DNA of 11,241 nt from DAOUET01 sp034430155 (GTDB lineage: Bacteria > Chloroflexota > Anaerolineae > Anaerolineales > UBA4823). The number at the start of each line of letters is the position of its first letter. Position 1 is the stretch's first letter. Positions 6,326-11,241 of this stretch are shown here, one piece after another. The notes beneath the pieces were generated by a model. That model did no database searches and was not told the DNA's origin. It saw nothing but the letters and a program-made list of their open reading frames with translations. The position numbers were made by a program, and so were the translations under genes. The stretch lies in assembly GCA_034430155.1 (NCBI GenBank), contig DAOUET010000179.1, positions 1 to 11,241 on the forward strand, written 5' to 3'.

Positions 6326-7258
6326 ATGAGGCAATCGTTGATGACGGCGCAGAAAGAAAAAATCAACCCCACAGGAACTAAACTGATCAAATTGCTCGTA
6401 ATTGAAGGGGGCCAGGATAAGGAGGGTTCCTGGTTGCTGGCCATTCTCGACGAAAGCCAGTCTGTTCAATTTGCACCAACTCACGTCAATCGGCTGAGTA
6501 AAGCACTCAACACGCTTCGAAATTCATCTTTTGACGCTATTTTAATGAACCTTACTCTACCAGATAGCTTGGGTATTGATACGTTTATTCAAGTTAATTC
6601 GCAGGCACCTGATATTCCCATTTTGGTGATCTCTGAGGAAGACCAGCGAGCCATGGCTTTTGAGATCATCCGGGAAGGAGCCCAGGATTTTTTAATCGAG
6701 GGGGAATTCGATGCCGAGAGGCTGGTTCGCTCGATTCGCTTTGCCATCGAGCGCAATCGCATGCGCGTCATGTTGCAATACCTATCTCTCAACGATGAAC
6801 TCACTGGTTTGCTCAACCGGCGAGGGTTCATCTCGCTCGCTAACCAACAGTTCAAGATCGCCCGTCGAGAAAAATGGCAATTGCTCTTGATCTTTGCTGA
6901 TCTGGATGGTTTAAAGGATATTAACGACCGCTTCGGCCACCCAATCGGGGATCAGGCTCTTAGAGCAACGGCGCTCATCTTTAAAGAAACATTTCGCACC
7001 TCCGACGTGATCGCCCGTTTGGGAGGTGACGAATTCATCATCCTTGCCAATAACTTTTCGAATGAAGGCATGGAGGGCATCGCCGGCCGATTACAGGAGA
7101 ACATCAATAAGACCAACGCTGAAAACCGCAATTATCAGCTTTCGGTAAGTTACGGCATCGTACAATTCGACCCTCAATCAGGTGAAACGCTTGATGAGAT
7201 GATAGCCAAAGCAGATCAGGCCCTCTACCTGCATAAACTGAGTAAGAGTGATAAATAA
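6326..7258 (+). CDS. Diguanylate cyclase: degenerate receiver (pseudo-REC) plus GGDEF domain
   Basis: A 310-residue cytoplasmic protein that should make c-di-GMP from two GTP. Residues about 20-143 have a response-regulator fold: strand KLLVIEGG, then DAILMNLTLPD, ILVIS, and GAQDFLIEGEFDAERL. The phospho-acceptor Asp is replaced by N75, the acidic pair at the first strand is reduced to E27-G28, and the usual Lys after strand 5 is E125, so Asp phosphorylation is very unlikely. Residues about 150-307 form the GGDEF domain: DELTGLLNRRGF (157-168), FADLDGLKDIND (190-201), an intact active site GGDEF (233-237) and an intact I-site RTSD (224-227), so the enzyme should be active and product-inhibited. 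There is no EAL domain. The ATG at 6326 lacks a clear ribosome site; M6 (6341) has GAGG at 6328-6331, nine bases upstream, and may be the true start. A strong terminator follows at 7368. Confidence 0.92.
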   Translation: MRQSLMTAQKEKINPTGTKLIKLLVIEGGQDKEGSWLLAILDESQSVQFAPTHVNRLSKALNTLRNSSFDAILMNLTLPDSLGIDTFIQVNSQAPDIPILVISEEDQRAMAFEIIREGAQDFLIEGEFDAERLVRSIRFAIERNRMRVMLQYLSLNDELTGLLNRRGFISLANQQFKIARREKWQLLLIFADLDGLKDINDRFGHPIGDQALRATALIFKETFRTSDVIARLGGDEFIILANNFSNEGMEGIAGRLQENINKTNAENRNYQLSVSYGIVQFDPQSGETLDEMIAKADQALYLHKLSKSDK

Positions 7259-7367
7259 GCCCCTAACCCTTAGTTCTGTTTGTGGCACTTACCTTCCTCA
7301 GATATCCCAAGATCCGCATTAGCCGCAAGAAACCGATCCCTCGCCACAAAATTGAATCTCCCTCATG

Positions 7368-7406
7368 AAACCCCGACCGCTTACACGGCTGGGGTTTTTA
7401 GTTTTT
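7368..7406 (+). terminator. Rho-independent terminator after the diguanylate cyclase gene
   Basis: AAACCCC (7368-7374) pairs with GGGGTTT (7391-7397), with an inner CCG/CGG pairing, followed by a long T-rich tail (TTTTTAGTTTTT). It lies about 110 bases after the stop at 7258. Strong by inspection. Confidence 0.85.
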
Positions 7407-7463
7407 CTTATTCCCCCTATATGCTTCTATCCAGGATTTCTTCATTCGCCTGAAGCGCCTATG

Positions 7464-7475
7464 ACAGAATTCTGT
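7464..7475. promoter_or_regulatory. Perfect 12-bp palindrome upstream of the 73-residue protein gene
   Basis: ACAGAATTCTGT is a perfect palindrome. The half-site AATTCTG recurs 25 bases downstream (7493-7499). It could be an operator for the gene at 7574. No regulator can be named from the sequence. Confidence 0.3.
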
Positions 7476-7573
7476 AAGAAGAAATGTGTAACAATTCTGC
7501 GGTTTTATCGTTTTTAAAAACACAACTTCTTCAGGACCGATATCACGGTTCCCATCGTGCTACGGAGAAAACC

Positions 7574-7795
7574 ATGCCCATGTACTACATCTCGAGAAAA
7601 GGGTTCGGATCGACTTCCTACCAGGTCGTTTACGAGGATGTCAAAACCCGCACGAGCAAGGGCTATCCAATCACCTATGAATTAATAGCACTTCCCCCGG
7701 AATATGGCACCTGGGATGAAGCCCGGGAAGTGGTTGAACGCCTTAACACCCAATCAACCGGGTACCCTTATAGCGCCGTTTATCACGCCGTGTGA
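7574..7795 (+). CDS. Small uncharacterised 73-residue protein
   Basis: I do not recognise this family. The protein is soluble-looking, with no membrane segment or signal peptide. It begins MPMYYISRKG, is rich in Tyr, has an apparent beta-rich first half (YYISRKG, YQVVYED, YELIAL) and one helix near residues 46-57 (TWDEAREVVERLN), and ends YPYSAVYHAV. This beta-beta-beta-alpha arrangement fits a small compact domain. The frame is open from an ATG at 7484, but the start at 7574 is chosen because GGAG (7564-7567) lies six bases upstream and the protein-like composition begins there. M3 (7580) is a less likely alternative. It is a single gene: the diguanylate cyclase terminator lies upstream, a hairpin at 7919 downstream. 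Confidence 0.65.
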   Translation: MPMYYISRKGFGSTSYQVVYEDVKTRTSKGYPITYELIALPPEYGTWDEAREVVERLNTQSTGYPYSAVYHAV

Positions 7796-7918
7796 TCCAA
7801 GGTAATGGATTCAAGGTTATTGACGTCCTTCAGCCACAAGTAGAGGACCAAAACATAGGCACTAAACCGATCGGTCTGGTTTGAACATTTCAAGCAATTA
7901 TTGAGGGGTGATACGCCA

Positions 7919-7960
7919 GGGGCGGGTATAAATGGGATGGGACCCGCCCCGCTATTTATT
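7919..7960 (+). terminator. Stem-loop terminator for the 73-residue protein gene
   Basis: GGGGCGGGT (7919-7927) and ACCCGCCCC (7942-7950) form a perfect 9-bp stem with a 14-base loop, followed on the plus strand by a T-rich tail (GCTATTTATT). The tail is imperfect and the stem lies about 125 bases past the stop, so the role is probable rather than certain. Confidence 0.5.
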
Positions 7961-7980
7961 AATGGATCGAAAAGAGATTA

Positions 7981-8027
7981 AAAAAAGCCCGCCCTGCCTA
8001 GTTGGGGGGGACAACCAGGCAGGGCGG
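7981..8027 (-). terminator. Strong rho-independent terminator for the leftward sigma/anti-sigma operon
   Basis: CCGCCCTGCCT (7989-7999) pairs perfectly with AGGCAGGGCGG (8017-8027). After one mismatch GTTG (8001-8004) pairs with CAAC (8012-8015), leaving a G-rich loop. On the minus strand the stem is followed by a run of T (complement of the A-run at 7981-7986), which orients it leftward. It lies about 200 bases beyond the stop at 8228. Confidence 0.85.
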
Positions 8028-8093
8028 ACGATATTATTATGACATTAATTGCAGAAAAAAGCAAGGGCGAGTATCAAAATTTAAGATACAAAT

Positions 8094-8139
8094 AAAATCG
8101 ATGCTACTGCTATTTCTAAGAAGCGGCAGCATCGATTTT
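8094..8139 (-). terminator. First of two tandem stem-loops ending the leftward operon
   Basis: AAAATCGATGCT (8094-8105) pairs perfectly with AGCATCGATTTT (8128-8139). Past one mismatch, CTGC (8107-8110) pairs with GCGG (8123-8126) with one wobble pair, around a 12-base loop. Leftward it ends in TTTTATTTG, which can act as the U-tract; rightward the tail is poorer. It lies about 90 bases after the stop at 8228 and is the nearer of the two minus-strand terminators. Confidence 0.65.
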
Positions 8140-8227
8140 GGTACCCTCATTACAACGCTTCAGCTGGTTACTGCATGCTTATCCCTGGTTAATTGTCAGT
8201 AGCCTCAACCTTTGGCGTCGCAGTTGT

Positions 8228-9565
8228 CTACGGTTCTGGAGGATTAAGCACCGGCTCTGAAGTTCCGGTTGTCGTGGTCAATGGTGGTGTGGTTGCCAGC
8301 GGTGGTGTAACAGTGATGGTCGGCAGTGGGGTGCTGGTTGCCGTCGGGGGCACGCTGGTGGGCGCCGGGGTAGGCGGTACTGTCGTATTGGTCGGCGGCG
8401 GATTGGTGGCGGTCGGTGGAACTAGCGTCGGAGTAGCCGTGGGGGGCACCGGCGTATCGGTCGGTGGTACGGGTGTGTCCGTGGGTGGCACCGGCGTATC
8501 GGTCGGTGGTACGGGTGTGTCCGTCGGCTTTGGAGTACTGGTCGGCGGTACCGGCGTGGCGGTGGGCACTTTGGTCTGCGTGGCGGTCGGTTCCGGCGGT
8601 TCGGTTGGAAGTGGCCTTGAGGTGGAAGTGGCCGTAGGAGCCAAGGTTGGCGGCACCGTCGGTATAAACCGTTGGGTAGCGGTTGGCTGCGGCTTTGAGG
8701 TCGGATTTGGCCTTTCCGTCGGGACGACTACTCCAGAGACCGGAGGTAAATTACGGCGAATCTGCTGCATGGCGTTCATTCCCGATCGAGACGCCCGGAT
8801 TGCTTTCCCAATGGCCGATTTTGCCAAGGGAGGCGCAGCTTTACCCAATATGGTTAAGGTCTTGTCTTGTTCGGTCAGAATCCTTTCCAGAGAAGCCGCG
8901 ATAACCGCCGCTTCGATGGCATTATCGCTGGCGACTGCATTAACAGAATCTACCGCTTGTTCGACCTGCTGCTCAAAATTCTGGGCCGAATCATCGATCT
9001 GATCGTAACGACCATAAGCGATCATCTGCATGATCTCAGTAAAGCGTCTCTGGGTCAGGATCACGTTGAGCTGGGCTGCATCGGCGTTGTCCATCGACAC
9101 GGCCAGCTCCGCCTGCTCTAGAGCCAGCTTGGCGGAGTATAAACGATCACCTGGTAAGGAATCGTATGCAACCGGAACGAGTATCCGGCTGCCAGTAAAC
9201 ATCATAACCAGCAGGATCAGCACAAAAGCCAACGGAACCATGGTCTTGCTTTGCAGATTATCCTGTAAATACCCGAAAAAGCCCTGCCACCACGGTTCTT
9301 TTGTTTGCGCTGGGATTTCTTTCTTGGCAGTTTCGTGCTTTATTCGATTGACTAACCGTTGCCTAGAGGTCTGTACAAATTGCGGGCTTGGATCTAGCGC
9401 ACTGCGGTGGGCGCGTAGCCAGAGGGCAGCTTCAAGTTGCTGCCTTAAATCCTGCGCATAATCCGGATACTGCAATACTACCGCATCAATTGTAGCTTGA
9501 CCTGCCTGCAATTGATCAAGACAGTCTTGCAGTGCATTTTCGTATTCTCTGGTCATAGGTTCCAT
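8228..9565 (-). CDS. DUF5667-type membrane protein with Pro/Thr-rich tail, probable anti-sigma factor
   Basis: A 445-residue single-pass membrane protein. The N-terminal cytoplasmic part (about 1-108) begins EYENALQDCLDQLQAG and continues with YPDYAQDLRQQLEAAL, a pattern seen in proteins paired with ECF sigma factors; it has no H-x3-C-x2-C zinc motif. One transmembrane helix spans about 109-127. The extracellular part has a DUF5667-like helical domain (about 130-272; hallmark DSLPGDRLYSAKLALEQAEL) and a long Pro/Thr-rich tail (about 282-440) with four PTDTPVP heptads at 347-374. The likely role is to hold the adjacent ECF sigma factor at the membrane and release it on an envelope signal; that is family-based inference. 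It overlaps the sigma gene by 13 bases. M4 (9556) makes an ATGA stop-start overlap and is an equally good start; translation is probably coupled. Two terminators follow. Confidence 0.85.
   Translation of the reverse strand: MEPMTREYENALQDCLDQLQAGQATIDAVVLQYPDYAQDLRQQLEAALWLRAHRSALDPSPQFVQTSRQRLVNRIKHETAKKEIPAQTKEPWWQGFFGYLQDNLQSKTMVPLAFVLILLVMMFTGSRILVPVAYDSLPGDRLYSAKLALEQAELAVSMDNADAAQLNVILTQRRFTEIMQMIAYGRYDQIDDSAQNFEQQVEQAVDSVNAVASDNAIEAAVIAASLERILTEQDKTLTILGKAAPPLAKSAIGKAIRASRSGMNAMQQIRRNLPPVSGVVVPTERPNPTSKPQPTATQRFIPTVPPTLAPTATSTSRPLPTEPPEPTATQTKVPTATPVPPTSTPKPTDTPVPPTDTPVPPTDTPVPPTDTPVPPTATPTLVPPTATNPPPTNTTVPPTPAPTSVPPTATSTPLPTITVTPPLATTPPLTTTTGTSEPVLNPPEP
8444..8527 (-). repeat. Tandem 42-bp repeat encoding four PTDTPVP heptads
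   Basis: Two copies of a 42-bp unit lie in tandem; 38 bases (8445-8482 and 8487-8524) are identical. Each unit encodes two PTDTPVP heptads. The two heptads within one unit use a different third base at all seven codons, so heptads alternate A-B-A-B at DNA level while the protein repeat is unchanged. It lies inside the extracellular Pro/Thr-rich tail of the DUF5667-type protein. Confidence 0.9.
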
Positions 9566-10119
9566 CCAGCAACTTCGAGTAATTTCTGCATGGAGGCCAG
9601 GGCTCGATGTTGCAAGACCCGCACTGCGCCGGTCGAGCGTTTCATAATTCTTGCTGTTTCCTTTGTCGATAAATCATTCACAAAGCGCAGCACGAGCACC
9701 TCTTGATAATCATCGCGAAGTTGCTCTAGGACTTCATGTAATTCCTTATGATCGAATTTATCGGCTGCGATATCCATCGGATTGGATCCTCGATCATGTA
9801 ATTGTACATCTTCTATTGAAACATGGCGCGGGGAATACCCATTCCGCCGGTAGTGATCGATGAGTGAATTCCTAGCAATCCGTAAAAGAAAGGCGCGAAA
9901 CGGAATACCCCTTTCATGGTAACTGGAGAGCGATTTATATGCCTTCACAAACACATCTTCAGCCAAGTCTTCTGCATCATGTCTGTTGTTAAGGCGAGCA
10001 TAAAGGAAGTGAAAGATCGCTTGGAGATGCCGTTCGTACAGTTCACCAAACGCCTCTGCTGCACCATCCTTTGCATTCTGAATCAGTTGATTTTCATCAA
10101 CCTCTCGCCAATCCGGCAT
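9553..10119 (-). CDS. ECF-type RNA polymerase sigma factor
   Basis: A 188-residue group IV (ECF) sigma factor. Region 2 (about 20-92) is canonical: FGELYERHLQAIFHFLY, then the acidic DAEDLAEDVFVKAY helix that contacts the polymerase, then FRAFLLRIARNSLIDHYRR of region 2.4. Region 4 (about 126-180) has LRDDYQEVLVLRF followed by a helix-turn-helix, STKETARIMKRSTGAVRVLQHRAL. The linker (about 93-124) is longer than minimal. It is the first gene of a two-gene operon with the DUF5667-type membrane protein; its TGA stop overlaps that gene's ATG. AGAGG (minus strand, 10130-10134) lies ten bases before the start, a slightly long spacing. An extended -10 lies upstream at 10203-10211. ECF genes are often autoregulated, but no second promoter was assigned. 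Confidence 0.95.
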   Translation of the reverse strand: MPDWREVDENQLIQNAKDGAAEAFGELYERHLQAIFHFLYARLNNRHDAEDLAEDVFVKAYKSLSSYHERGIPFRAFLLRIARNSLIDHYRRNGYSPRHVSIEDVQLHDRGSNPMDIAADKFDHKELHEVLEQLRDDYQEVLVLRFVNDLSTKETARIMKRSTGAVRVLQHRALASMQKLLEVAGWNL

Positions 10120-10202
10120 CGATTATCTACCTCTATAAACGCATAAATGCAATATCTGTTACAGTTTTAATAGCAACTTAATAAGAATCTTGGCGGATAT
10201 TA

Positions 10203-10211
10203 ATCATACCA
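10203..10211 (-). promoter_or_regulatory. Extended -10 promoter of the ECF sigma/anti-sigma operon
   Basis: On the minus strand TGGTATGAT (extended -10) lies 83 bases upstream of the sigma start at 10119. It is identical to the element at 24-32. There is no -35 hexamer at 16-18 bases; a TTGACC further upstream is too distant (23-base spacer). Confidence 0.4.
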
Positions 10212-10346
10212 GACAATCGCTTGAAAATTAGGGTCAAACCTGCCTCCCAACATACAATTTTCATAGTCTCTTCACCATCAAGAACAATTACTGACTAATT
10301 TGGGGCAGATCGAATAGCAATATTTATTCCTCGACCATTAATAGTG

Positions 10347-10440
10347 TTAGTACTTACGCAGTTGGTGGGAGGATGGGGGTGTTTGGGCGGGCGTTGCCCA
10401 AACACCCCCAATTTTCCCCTGAACTGCGTAACTACTTAGT
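10347..10440. mobile_element. MITE-like palindromic element with terminal inverted repeats
   Basis: TTACGCAGTT (10354-10363) and AACTGCGTAA (10422-10431) are perfect terminal inverted repeats; they extend imperfectly outward (AGTAC versus CTACT) and are flanked by TTAGT on both sides (10347-10351, 10436-10440), a possible target duplication that sits slightly asymmetrically. Inside, TGGGGGTGTTTGGGC and GCCCAAACACCCCCA (10374-10388, 10396-10410) form a perfect 15-bp hairpin with a 7-base loop. It has no coding capacity. It is strikingly GC-rich in an AT-rich region. It could be a MITE, a REP-like palindrome, or an insertion-sequence remnant; only one copy is visible here. Confidence 0.55.
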
Positions 10441-10442
10441 GT

Positions 10443-10461
10443 AACAATTCTTGAAATTGTT
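10443..10461. promoter_or_regulatory. 19-bp palindrome next to the MITE-like element
   Basis: AACAATT (10443-10449) and AATTGTT (10455-10461) are perfect 7-bp arms around CTTGA. The short spacer and length fit an operator. It lies 130 bases upstream of the 63-residue protein gene. Confidence 0.35.
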
Positions 10462-10482
10462 CGTTATATTTTAATGAAAGCC

Positions 10483-10506
10483 TGTCAAAACTTTCAGGAT
10501 TTGACA
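10483..10506. promoter_or_regulatory. Inverted repeat including a consensus TTGACA
   Basis: TGTCAAA (10483-10489) and TTTGACA (10500-10506) are perfect 7-bp arms with a 10-base spacer, 17 bases centre to centre. The right arm contains the -35 consensus TTGACA, but no matching -10 follows at 16-18 bases, so an operator reading is as likely as a promoter one. Confidence 0.3.
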
Positions 10507-10590
10507 AAATAAAGATGTATCAGGAAGCGAGTGGTTGCTTGCACCTCTCCCGTTTAAAAGGAATTATAGATTATTTTTGATGGGGAATCT

Positions 10591-10782
10591 ATGTACAACC
10601 TTGAAAGGTCACGAATCCTGCTCATCGCCCTCCGCAGGATCGCCTTACTAAGCACATGGCTTTACGCTTGGATGCGCTGGCCAAACCACCAGCCGGAGTT
10701 GATCACAGCCGCCGGTGGCGCACTTTTTCTTTATGTGACGCTACAGCTCTCTATCGCAACCGGTAAACTCGGGCATCGGTAA
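10591..10782 (+). CDS. Small membrane protein of 63 residues, uncharacterised
   Basis: I do not recognise this family. The N-terminus is basic (NLERSRILLIALRRIALL). One hydrophobic segment runs about residues 8-28 and is interrupted by RR. A second, cleaner one (about 38-55; LITAAGGALFLYVTLQLSIA) looks like a transmembrane helix. The C-terminus is TGKLGHR. The start has GGGGA (10582-10586) four bases upstream, slightly close but usable. It stands alone, between the MITE-like/dyad region and a good terminator at 10870. The terminator and ribosome site support a real gene; length alone would not. Confidence 0.55.
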   Translation: MYNLERSRILLIALRRIALLSTWLYAWMRWPNHQPELITAAGGALFLYVTLQLSIATGKLGHR

Positions 10783-10837
10783 ATTAACCAGTTTCAGCTG
10801 CTGGCCTCTTTTCGTATGCCCGTCCTTAAGTAGATAA

Positions 10838-10854
10838 GGGCGCTCCTATCGCCC
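10838..10854 (+). other. Small GC hairpin before the terminator
   Basis: GGGCG (10838-10842) and CGCCC (10850-10854) form a 5-bp stem with a 7-base loop, 16 bases before the terminator stem. It has no T-tract and its role is unclear. Confidence 0.25.
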
Positions 10855-10869
10855 ACTCCTCCCACGCCC

Positions 10870-10899
10870 AAGCCCCCTGGATACCAGGGGGCTTTCCCT
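10870..10899 (+). terminator. Rho-independent terminator after the 63-residue protein gene
   Basis: AAGCCCCCTGG (10870-10880) and CCAGGGGGCTT (10884-10894) form a perfect 11-bp stem with a 3-base loop, followed rightward by TCCCTTTCC. The T-tract is broken by C residues, but the stem is very stable. It could also stop the convergent gene at 10981, with a poorer tail in that direction. Confidence 0.75.
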
Positions 10900-10980
10900 T
10901 TCCAATCCACTCGAAGCGCACCAGCCAGAATTTGGGGAGAATTCCCGCCTAAAATATTCGTGCGCTGCGCTGCTCCTTAG

Positions 10981-11241
10981 CTAAGCGTCGATTTCTTCCG
11001 CCACCACCAACAAGACCAACCCGGATCCACTGGCCTTGGCGTGGATCCACCGGCCTATCAAGGGGATTTCCCCTTCCCAGCTCCATAAATCCGCTGCACC
11101 AACGCTGGTATCCCATGCCAGAAATGCTTTCGAGGTCGTGGGGGTCCCCGTGGTGGCTGTCATCAAGGCCAGCTGGAAGGTCAATGCGCCGGCAGTTGGA
11201 TTCAAGACTTCCAGCCGGCGCAGCAGCATTGGCGAGGCCGC
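10981..11241 (-). CDS. 3' part of a leftward gene, resembling phage-tail or surface-type hypothetical proteins (partial)
   Basis: The frame is open to the right edge of the window, so the 5' end is missing; an in-frame ATG at 11229 is probably internal, since the frame continues upstream (AASP before the Met) and no ribosome site precedes it. The visible 86 residues read as short beta strands: LRRLEVLNPTAGALTFQLAL, then AFLAWDTSVGAADLWSWEGE, an IPLIGRWIHAKAS segment, and a hydrophobic end SGLVLLVVAEEIDA. The pattern of an 'N-P-T-A' strand followed by 'G-x-x-I-x-A-x-A-S-G-x-G-L' resembles small beta-sandwich proteins found with phage tails or prophage regions. This is recall of a pattern and not a confirmed family. 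The TAG stop is at 10981-10983. Confidence 0.6.
   Translation of the reverse strand, partial: AASPMLLRRLEVLNPTAGALTFQLALMTATTGTPTTSKAFLAWDTSVGAADLWSWEGEIPLIGRWIHAKASGSGLVLLVVAEEIDA

Larger units (their letters stand above)
7259..7573. other. Intergenic region between the diguanylate cyclase and the 73-residue protein genes
   Basis: It holds the terminator at 7368-7406 and the perfect palindrome at 7464-7475, both listed separately. The frame of the 73-residue protein is open back to an ATG at 7484, but that upstream part lacks a ribosome site and looks non-coding. Nothing else was recognised. Confidence 0.5.
7796..8227. other. Convergent intergenic region rich in terminator hairpins
   Basis: It lies between the 3' ends of the rightward small gene (7795) and the leftward DUF5667-type gene (8228). 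It contains three long stem-loops (7919-7950, 7988-8027, 8094-8139) and a 10-bp palindrome ACCGATCGGT (7866-7875). No gene is supported. The open frame at 8002-8202 (+) runs through two of the hairpins and lacks a ribosome site. Confidence 0.6.
10120..10590. other. AT-rich divergent intergenic region between the ECF sigma gene and the 63-residue protein gene
   Basis: It holds the leftward extended -10 (10203-10211), a MITE-like element (about 10347-10440) and two dyads (10443-10461, 10483-10506), each listed separately. No gene is supported. The stretch 10212-10340 shows nothing recognisable beyond high A+T content. Confidence 0.55.

Noticed and set aside
7484..7573. N-terminal 30-residue extension of the small protein gene from an upstream ATG
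   Set aside because: There is no ribosome site before 7484, whereas GGAG lies six bases before the ATG at 7574. The extension also runs into the promoter-like region.
8002..8202. A 66-residue plus-strand open frame in the convergent intergenic region
   Set aside because: It runs through two terminator stems and has no ribosome site or protein-like composition.
8193..9002. A 269-residue plus-strand open frame rich in Gly/Val repeats
   Set aside because: It is the antisense reading of the Pro/Thr-rich tail of the DUF5667-type gene. The repeats and GC-rich third positions keep the opposite strand open. It has no convincing domain or ribosome site.
7486..10451. The 13-mer GTGTAACAATTCT present at 7486-7498 and 10439-10451
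   Set aside because: One exact 13-mer repeat is about what chance gives in 11 kb, and the second copy is explained by the palindrome beginning at 10443.

Overview
The window looks like chromosomal DNA of a Chloroflexota bacterium, most likely of the Anaerolineae type. The clues are an ECF sigma factor overlapping a DUF5667-type membrane protein with a long Pro/Thr-rich tail, a stand-alone LuxR-type regulator with a small ribbon-helix-helix-like N-terminus, a DUF4203-type polytopic membrane protein, and giant proteins mixing WD40/TolB propellers with LysM. This assignment is inference from gene content; there is no rRNA or marker gene here. No tRNA, rRNA, CRISPR array or complete insertion sequence was seen.

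Layout, left to right. Positions 196-4704 (+) hold one 1502-residue protein that joins an ECF-sigma-like region, a zinc-binding anti-sigma-like motif, a transmembrane helix, two seven-repeat beta-propellers, a DUF4367-like domain, a LysM and a C-terminal domain. Positions 4828-5346 (+) encode a DUF4203-like membrane protein with its own -10 box and a terminator. Positions 5616-6035 (+) encode an orphan LuxR/GerE regulator behind an extended -10. Positions 6326-7258 (+) encode a diguanylate cyclase whose receiver domain has lost its phospho-acceptor Asp, followed by a strong terminator. Positions 7574-7795 (+) encode an unrecognised 73-residue protein. A hairpin-rich region (7919-8139) separates this rightward block from a leftward two-gene operon: ECF sigma factor (10119-9553, -) and its probable DUF5667-type membrane anti-sigma partner (9565-8228, -), which overlap by 13 bases. 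A 470-base AT-rich intergenic region follows, with a MITE-like element of about 90 bp and several dyads, then a 63-residue membrane protein (10591-10782, +), a terminator, and the 3' end of a leftward gene resembling phage-tail or surface proteins (10981 to the right edge, -).

The theme is envelope-to-transcription signalling. The window has two sigma/anti-sigma arrangements: a conventional split pair at the right, and at the left a single polypeptide carrying both parts plus a very large predicted extracellular sensor. Between them lie a LuxR regulator and a c-di-GMP synthase with probably phosphorylation-independent input. Apart from the sigma/DUF5667 pair, most genes appear to be transcribed singly, each with its own promoter-like and/or terminator signals.
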